Shown here: positions 7,260 through 10,574 of the stretch, in pieces
Layout: each line of letters begins with the position of its first letter
How positions within the stretch are numbered: position 1 is the stretch's first letter
Assembly: GCF_000250875.1 (NCBI RefSeq)
Contig: NZ_JH604967.1
Coordinates: 1 to 10,574 of the forward strand
Source of the DNA: Sutterella parvirubra YIT 11816
Lineage (GTDB): Bacteria > Pseudomonadota > Gammaproteobacteria > Burkholderiales > Burkholderiaceae_F
Direction: 5' to 3'
DNA length: 10,574 nt
Notes under the pieces: generated by a model
What the model was told of the DNA's origin: nothing
The model's database searches: none
What the model saw: the letters and a program-made list of their open reading frames with translations, nothing else
Position numbers and translations under genes: made by a program

Positions 7260-7287
7260 GTGCGGGCATTTGTTAGAATGCCCGCAC
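7260..7287 (+). promoter_or_regulatory. Perfect inverted repeat overlapping the cvpA -10 box
   Basis: GTGCGGGCATT (7260-7270) and AATGCCCGCAC (7277-7287) are perfect 11-bp inverted arms around TGTTAG. The centre and right arm form TGTTAGAAT (7271-7279), an extended -10 box for cvpA with a predicted start near 7286. The arrangement fits an operator over a promoter. It could also act as a terminator hairpin (TTT follows at 7288-7290), although the SPOR gene already has one at 7185-7211. Confidence 0.55.
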
Positions 7288-7345
7288 TTTCCATCCCCCG
7301 ACCGCCGGTCCCCGCCGACGGCACTGCCCCATCTTTCAAGTTCAC

Positions 7346-7894
7346 ATGACGGAAATCGACTGGATCATCGCCGCGCTTCTGGTGCTTTCAACGATCGTTG
7401 GCACCATGCGGGGCGTCGTGCGCGAGACCCTCTCGATCGCGGGCTGGGTGTTGGGCGTGATGGCCGCACTCTCCTTTGCGGGCGAAGCCGCGGACCTGAT
7501 TCCGCTCGAATCGATCGGGTACATCCCGCGCGTCATCATCGCGGCGGTGCTGATCGTCGTGATCGTGCTTTTCGGGATCGGGCTCCTGGGCGTGATTCTC
7601 CGAAAGCTCCTCGAAGCCGCCGAGATTTCCTTTGAGGACCGCGCCCTGGGCGCCGTCTTCGGGCTCGTGCGCGGCGTCGTGGTCGTCTGCGGCGTGGTGT
7701 TTCTGGCGGGGATGCTGGAGAGCGTCCAGACCTCCAAGATGTGGCGTCAGTCGATCCTGATCGCCCCGGCGGAGATCGTGATCAACTGGTCGCTCCCGTT
7801 CCTCCCCTCGTCGATCGCGGAAATGCGCTCCGACGCGAAGCCCGGTCCCCTGGAGGACGCCGCACGGAGCGTGATCGACAAAATCAACCTATGA
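7346..7894 (+). CDS. cvpA: CvpA family membrane protein
   Basis: 182 aa integral membrane protein of the CvpA (colicin V production) family, with about four hydrophobic segments near residues 4-22, 28-46, 62-85 and 104-122. The N terminus IDWIIAALLVLSTIVGTMRG and the segment GAVFGLVRGVVVV are typical. The first gene of the E. coli purF operon is cvpA, and the same adjacency to purF is seen here. Its molecular role is not well defined; the family has been linked to envelope and stress phenotypes. The ATG at 7346 has no clear ribosome site but gives the expected N terminus. A strong terminator after the stop separates it from purF, so the two genes are not a simple read-through unit. Confidence 0.92.
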   Translation: MTEIDWIIAALLVLSTIVGTMRGVVRETLSIAGWVLGVMAALSFAGEAADLIPLESIGYIPRVIIAAVLIVVIVLFGIGLLGVILRKLLEAAEISFEDRALGAVFGLVRGVVVVCGVVFLAGMLESVQTSKMWRQSILIAPAEIVINWSLPFLPSSIAEMRSDAKPGPLEDAARSVIDKINL

Positions 7895-7897
7895 CGG

Positions 7898-7927
7898 AAG
7901 GCCGCAGATTCTGCGGCCTTTTTATTT
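7898..7927 (+). terminator. Rho-independent terminator between cvpA and purF
   Basis: AAGGCCGCAG (7898-7907), ATT loop, CTGCGGCCTT (7911-7920), then a T-rich tail to 7927 (TTTTTATTT counting the stem's last TT). This 10-bp stem with a real U tract is the best terminator in the window. It starts 4 bp after the cvpA stop and lies about 70 bp before purF. Confidence 0.9.
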
Positions 7928-7994
7928 GGCTTTAACTACAGATTTCTCTTTACAACCCCTAGACATTCAAGGGAACCACGAGGTATTCGACATC

Positions 7995-9512
7995 ATGTGC
8001 GGTATTGTTGCCATCATGTCCGGTGAACCGGTCAACCAACGTCTCTACGACGCGCTTCTGCTCCTGCAGCACCGTGGTCAGGATGCGGCGGGCATCGCGA
8101 CGCTGGACGGGCTGTCCTTCCACATGTACAAGGCGATGGGCCTCGTGCGCGACGTCTTCCGCACGCGCAACATGCGCGACTTGACTGGCACGATGGGCGT
8201 GGGCCAGGTTCGCTACCCGACGCAGGGGTGCGCGAGCTCGAACCAGGAGTCGCAGCCCTTCTACGTGAACGCCCCCTTCGGGATCGTGTTCGCGCACAAC
8301 GGCAACCTCACGAACGCCGAAGCGCTCGCGCAGGAGCTCTATGAGACGGACCGCCGCCACATCAACACGACGAGCGACTCGGAAGTCCTTCTGAACGTGC
8401 TCGCGACCGAAATCTCCCGCGTGACCTTGACCAAAAAGCTCGACGCGGACGGCGTCTTCGAAGCGGTCCGCCAGGTGCACAAGCGCGTGAAGGGCTCCTA
8501 CGCCGTCGTGGCGTTGATCGCCGGGAAGGGCCTTCTCGCCTTCCGCGACCCGCACGGCATCCGCCCGCTCTGCTTCGGGAAGGCGACGGACGCGACCGGC
8601 AAGACCGAGTACATGGTCTCTTCCGAATCCCTCACGATGATCGGGACGGGCTTCTCGGTCGAACGCGACGTGGCGCCGGGCGAAGCGATCTGGATCGACA
8701 TGAAGGGGAACTTCGAAGCGCGCCAGTGCGCGGAGGACGCCCAACTCAATCCGTGCGCCTTTGAGTACGTCTACTTCGCGCGTCCGGACTCCACGATCGA
8801 CGGCATCAACGTCTACGGCGCCCGTTTGAAGCTCGGCGAATACCTCGCGAAGACGATCCGCGAGAAGCTGGATCTGAGCGAGATCGACGTCGTCATGCCG
8901 ATTCCGGACAGCTCGCGCCCCTGCGCGCAGCAGTTGGCGCAGGAACTGGGCCTTCCCTACCGCGAAGGCTTCATCAAGAACCGCTACGTCGGCCGCACCT
9001 TCATCATGCCGGGGCAGGCCGTGAGGAAGAAGAGCGTCCGCCAGAAGCTCAACGCCATGCCGGTGGAGTTTGAAGGCAAGAACATCCTCTTGGTCGACGA
9101 CTCCATCGTGCGCGGCACGACCATGCGCGAAATCATCCGCATGACGCGTGAGTCTGGCGCGAAGAAGGTGTTCGTGGCGTCCTCCGCCCCGCGCGTCATG
9201 TACCCGAACGTCTACGGGATCGACATGCCGACGAAGAGCGAACTCCTCTGCGGCGACGGCAAGGACGAAAAGGAAGTGGCGGAAATCCTGGGCGCCGACG
9301 CCGTCGTCTACCAGACGCTGGAAGGCTTGAAGGGGGCGCTCCACGACATGAACCCCGCCATTCCGGCCTTCGACTGCTCGTGCTTCGACGGCGTCTACGT
9401 CGCGAACGACGTGACGGAAGAGTATCTCGCGCGCTTGGACGCGGCCCGCAAGGCGCCCGCCCCCGCGAAGCGTGAGGACGACGAGGACGAGCCGCAGGCG
9501 ACGACGCTCTGA
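7995..9512 (+). CDS. purF: Amidophosphoribosyltransferase
   Basis: 505 aa, the usual length. It catalyses the first committed step of purine synthesis: PRPP plus glutamine gives 5-phosphoribosylamine. The start at 7995 (MCGIVAIM) is fixed by biochemistry, because Cys2 becomes the N-terminal nucleophile after Met removal, as in the E. coli type without a propeptide. An in-frame TTG extension to 7926 is therefore wrong. GAGGT at 7980-7984 is a plausible ribosome site. Glutaminase motifs are HRGQDAAGI (26-34), VRYPTQG, HNGNLTN and SDSEVLLNV; DPHGIRPLCFG and SSESLTMIGTGF follow. The PRPP-binding loop ILLVDDSIVRGTT (364-376) has the paired acidic Asp368-Asp369. The tail is acidic and low complexity. 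A clear promoter is not seen in the 7921-7994 leader, although cvpA is followed by a terminator. In many Burkholderiales metZ follows; here it does not. Confidence 0.98.
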   Translation: MCGIVAIMSGEPVNQRLYDALLLLQHRGQDAAGIATLDGLSFHMYKAMGLVRDVFRTRNMRDLTGTMGVGQVRYPTQGCASSNQESQPFYVNAPFGIVFAHNGNLTNAEALAQELYETDRRHINTTSDSEVLLNVLATEISRVTLTKKLDADGVFEAVRQVHKRVKGSYAVVALIAGKGLLAFRDPHGIRPLCFGKATDATGKTEYMVSSESLTMIGTGFSVERDVAPGEAIWIDMKGNFEARQCAEDAQLNPCAFEYVYFARPDSTIDGINVYGARLKLGEYLAKTIREKLDLSEIDVVMPIPDSSRPCAQQLAQELGLPYREGFIKNRYVGRTFIMPGQAVRKKSVRQKLNAMPVEFEGKNILLVDDSIVRGTTMREIIRMTRESGAKKVFVASSAPRVMYPNVYGIDMPTKSELLCGDGKDEKEVAEILGADAVVYQTLEGLKGALHDMNPAIPAFDCSCFDGVYVANDVTEEYLARLDAARKAPAPAKREDDEDEPQATTL

Positions 9513-9552
9513 GCGTTGACGGACGGATCCCGTTCCTGAATTGAGAAGAAGG

Positions 9553-9583
9553 CGCGCCGGACCGGGAGGTTCGGCGCGTTTTT
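9553..9583 (+). terminator. Rho-independent terminator of purF
   Basis: CGCGCCGGACC (9553-9563), GGGA loop, GGTTCGGCGCG (9568-9578) forms an 11-bp stem with one G-T pair, followed by TTTTT at 9579-9583. It lies 40 bp after the purF stop. Confidence 0.9.
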
Positions 9584-9589
9584 CATGAG

Positions 9590-9709
9590 AGGTCGGCGAA
9601 TCCGGAACACGTCCGCGAGAATTTGGATCTCTTCGGCTTTGCCCTGACGGAAGCGGACATGGCCGCGATCGCGGGCTTGAACCGCGACGAGAAGCACGAC
9701 TGGTACTGA
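9590..9709 (+). pseudogene. C-terminal remnant of an aldo/keto reductase
   Basis: Read in the frame of codon 9599, the sequence translates as NPEHVRENLDLFGFALTEAD (20 residues), continuing MAAIAGLNRDEKHDWY and a TGA at 9707-9709. This matches the C-terminal end of 2,5-diketogluconate-reductase-like aldo/keto reductases, where an IPKS-type motif is followed by NPE-(R/H)-x-REN-x-D-x-F-x-F-x-L-(S/T)-x-x-(D/E)-M. The frame runs upstream through codons RSA only as far as the purF terminator (U tract ends 9583), and no start codon, barrel or active-site Asp/Tyr/Lys/His is present. About 85% of a ~270 aa enzyme is therefore missing. The apparent cause is a deletion joining the purF 3' region to the end of a former neighbour. 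The rest of 9513-9850 holds hairpins only. Confidence 0.72.
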
Positions 9710-9769
9710 GGCGTCGGATCGGGCCGGAGCAGGGTCTCATCCTTTCGGCAGGGATGCCGTGAACGCAAC

Positions 9770-9800
9770 GAGGGCCGCGTCCTCATGGGATGCGGCCCTC
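9770..9800 (-). terminator. Hairpin downstream of the minus-strand gene
   Basis: GAGGGCCGCGTCC (9770-9782) pairs with GGGATGCGGCCCTC (9787/9788-9800) as a 13-bp stem with one G-T pair and a 5-nt loop. It lies 50 bp past the stop of the minus-strand gene (9851). Reading minus, the tail is CGTTGCGTTC, so there is no clean U tract. It may also end any plus-strand transcript reaching it. Confidence 0.5.
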
Positions 9801-9821
9801 AACATGTCCGGGTTTGAGGCC

Positions 9822-9840
9822 GGTCGAGCGCTTCTCGACC
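9822..9840 (-). repeat. Small hairpin next to the minus-strand stop codon
   Basis: GGTCGAG (9822-9828) and CTCGACC (9834-9840) are perfect 7-bp arms around 5 nt, 10 bp past the stop at 9851. Possibly part of the 3' end structure together with the larger hairpin at 9770-9800. Confidence 0.45.
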
Positions 9841-9850
9841 CTGCCGCGCA

Positions 9851-10306
9851 TCACTGCGCCGCAGGCGGCGCGGGCGGCGTCGTGGCGCTTTGGCTCGGCA
9901 CTTCGGTCCAGCCGAAGGGGCAGGCCTTCACGCTCGGGTAGTAGGCCTGCTCGCTCTCGCACCAGTACCAGATGTGGGTCTGGGGCTCGGCCGGGACGTA
10001 GCGGTGTTCGATCACCTGGGGTTCGCGGTCGCGGTCTTTGAGGGCCTGGTAGCCGAGCCAGGCGCCCCCGATCGCGAGCGGCACGGCCCAATAGTTGTCG
10101 TCCGAATCCCAGGCGCGGTGACGGTGATGGTGGCGCACGGCCAGGGGCGCGGGCGGGACGATGCGCACGCTCGCGCTCTTGTCGCTCCAGCGCTCGACGC
10201 TGTGCGAGCGCTCGACTTCACGGCGGTACGTGGTCTCGCTCTGGGCGGGAAGCGCCGTGGCCGCAAGCGCCGCGGCGAGAATCGTAAGGGTGACGGTGCG
10301 AAGCAT
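9851..10306 (-). CDS. Secreted/envelope protein of unknown function with paired-Cys WYWC...CPxGW motif
   Basis: 151 aa. Residues 1-23 form a signal peptide (MLRTVTLTILAAALAATALP, then AQS|E as a likely cleavage site). The mature part has a basic/acidic segment, a His/Arg cluster RHHHRHR (58-64), and a hydrophobic stretch YWAVPLAIGGAWLGYQAL (72-89) that may be a membrane or packing helix. It ends with WYWC (113-116), YYP (122-124), CPFGW (129-133) and a Pro/Ala tail. Similar WYYC...YYPYV...C..GW segments recur in uncharacterised proteobacterial envelope proteins; Cys116 and Cys129 would form a disulfide after export. The start at 10306 is chosen because GAGGAAGAGG lies just upstream of it and the signal peptide then begins at residue 1; an in-frame ATG at 10357 would add 17 polar residues. 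It is a lone gene, opposite in direction to all the others. No function can be named. Confidence 0.85.
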   Translation of the reverse strand: MLRTVTLTILAAALAATALPAQSETTYRREVERSHSVERWSDKSASVRIVPPAPLAVRHHHRHRAWDSDDNYWAVPLAIGGAWLGYQALKDRDREPQVIEHRYVPAEPQTHIWYWCESEQAYYPSVKACPFGWTEVPSQSATTPPAPPAAQ

Positions 10307-10307
10307 A

Positions 10308-10319
10308 CGGCCTCTTCCT
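10308..10319 (-). promoter_or_regulatory. Strong ribosome binding site deciding the minus-strand start
   Basis: Reading minus, GAGGAAGAGGCC immediately precedes the ATG whose first base is 10306. The purine-rich AGGAAGAGG is the strongest Shine-Dalgarno-like stretch in this region and supports the 10306 start over 10357. Confidence 0.7.
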
Positions 10320-10333
10320 CTGTGTTCGATGGA

Positions 10334-10354
10334 GGCCCCGAAGGGCCGGTTTTT
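10334..10354 (+). terminator. Plus-strand terminator-like hairpin; UUCG-loop hairpin on the minus strand
   Basis: GGCCC (10334-10338), CGAA, GGGCC (10343-10347), GG, then TTTTT (10350-10354). On plus it resembles a small terminator. On minus it is GGCCC-TTCG-GGGCC, a very stable UUCG tetraloop hairpin in the 5' leader of the 9851-10306 gene, about 28 nt before its start codon. Confidence 0.45.
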
Positions 10355-10387
10355 CAAAGTTAGGCGATAGTACTTAGTTTATATCCG

Positions 10388-10423
10388 CCACCTGCCCGGA
10401 AAACCCGGGTTTTTTCGAGGTGG
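10388..10423 (+). terminator. Plus-strand terminator-like hairpin with nested outer arms
   Basis: Inner CCCGG (10395-10399), AAAAC loop, CCGGG (10405-10409) is followed by TTTTTT (10410-10415). Outer CCACCT (10388-10393) and AGGTGG (10418-10423) are also exact inverted arms, so the U tract can be trapped in a longer stem. No plus-strand gene precedes it. On minus it lies just upstream of TATAAA (10378-10383), a possible -10 for the minus-strand gene. Confidence 0.45.
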
Positions 10424-10427
10424 ATCC

Positions 10428-10447
10428 GAAAAATGTGTTGATTTTTC
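10428..10447. repeat. AT-rich inverted repeat
   Basis: GAAAAAT (10428-10434) and ATTTTTC (10441-10447) are perfect 7-bp arms around GTGTTG. Such an AT-rich dyad in GC-rich DNA upstream of the minus-strand gene looks like a protein-binding site, but nothing identifies a binder. Confidence 0.4.
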
Positions 10448-10530
10448 ACGGGCCTTTCACGAGTACCGGGTTTTTGTTGTGCTGAGGCGTCTCCGGGCGC
10501 GCATGCCGCGAAAGATCGTTCCTGTGCGGT

Positions 10531-10571
10531 ACCGGCAACCGGAGCGCCCGCGGGCGCTCCGGGCGTCCGGT
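10531..10571. repeat. 24-bp perfect palindrome inside longer inverted arms
   Basis: Positions 10539-10562 form a perfect palindrome (arm CCGGAGCGCCCG). Outer ACCGG (10531-10535) and CCGGT (10567-10571) extend the symmetry. A 10-bp hairpin with a CGCG loop would form in RNA from either strand. No long U tract follows before the window ends. Possibly the 3' end hairpin of a gene beyond the window. Confidence 0.55.
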
Positions 10572-10574
10572 TTC

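Noticed and set aside
7926..7994. N-terminal extension of purF from a TTG at 7926
   Set aside because: PurF needs Cys directly after the initiator Met, which the ATG at 7995 gives; the extension also begins inside the cvpA terminator tail.
7959..9740. Minus-strand open frame of nearly 600 codons opposite purF
   Set aside because: purF is complete and unmistakable on the plus strand; the antisense frame is Arg/Val/His-rich and runs through the purF terminator.
1..10574. Hidden mobile element, phage gene or defence system
   Set aside because: No transposase, integrase, nuclease, toxin-antitoxin or other defence motifs were seen on either strand; coding content is housekeeping plus one small exported protein.

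Overview
The window is about 10.6 kb of GC-rich, densely coding DNA. It carries a housekeeping chromosomal segment of a betaproteobacterium, most likely Burkholderiales. The basis is the order fimV, truA, accD, folC, SPOR-domain gene, cvpA, purF, together with a FimV of the LysM / transmembrane / short C-terminal type and an AccD that starts like the proteobacterial enzymes. I suspect a Sutterellaceae-like gut lineage because of the gene loss described below, but the sequence alone does not prove that. I see no transposase, integrase, phage gene, CRISPR array, tRNA or rRNA.

Layout. Positions 85-3107 hold fimV (inner-membrane polar scaffold) and truA (tRNA pseudouridine synthase), which overlap by 4 bp as one transcription unit and end at a hairpin near 3126-3160. 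After a 236-bp spacer containing a perfect TATAAT box comes accD (acetyl-CoA carboxylase carboxyltransferase beta), then a 203-bp spacer with a second promoter and a terminator-like leader hairpin, then folC (folate synthase). A large single-pass SPOR-domain protein follows folC, probably with an extra promoter inside the end of folC, and ends at a GC-rich hairpin. cvpA (7346-7894) is preceded by a striking perfect inverted repeat that overlaps its likely extended -10 box. It is followed by a textbook rho-independent terminator, and then by purF (7995-9512), which has its own terminator.

Downstream of purF the conserved block ends. The remaining C-terminal ~36-40 codons of an aldo/keto reductase lie directly after the purF terminator, with no body of the gene present. 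On the minus strand is a small secreted or envelope protein of unknown function (9851-10306) with a paired-cysteine WYWC...YYP...CPxGW motif. Its upstream region, to the end of the window, is rich in inverted repeats and plus-strand terminator-like hairpins.

Functionally the genes serve core metabolism: fatty acid synthesis (accD), one-carbon folate metabolism (folC), purine synthesis (purF with its usual neighbour cvpA), tRNA maturation (truA) and envelope or polar organisation (fimV, SPOR protein). In many Burkholderiales trpF-trpB-trpA lie between truA and accD, and a methionine sulfhydrylase gene (metZ) follows purF. Both are absent here, which suggests lineage-specific reduction or relocation of amino-acid biosynthesis genes. 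I found no convincing new multi-gene system. The most unusual signals are regulatory: the palindrome over the cvpA promoter, the folC leader hairpin, and the hairpin-rich region at the right end.
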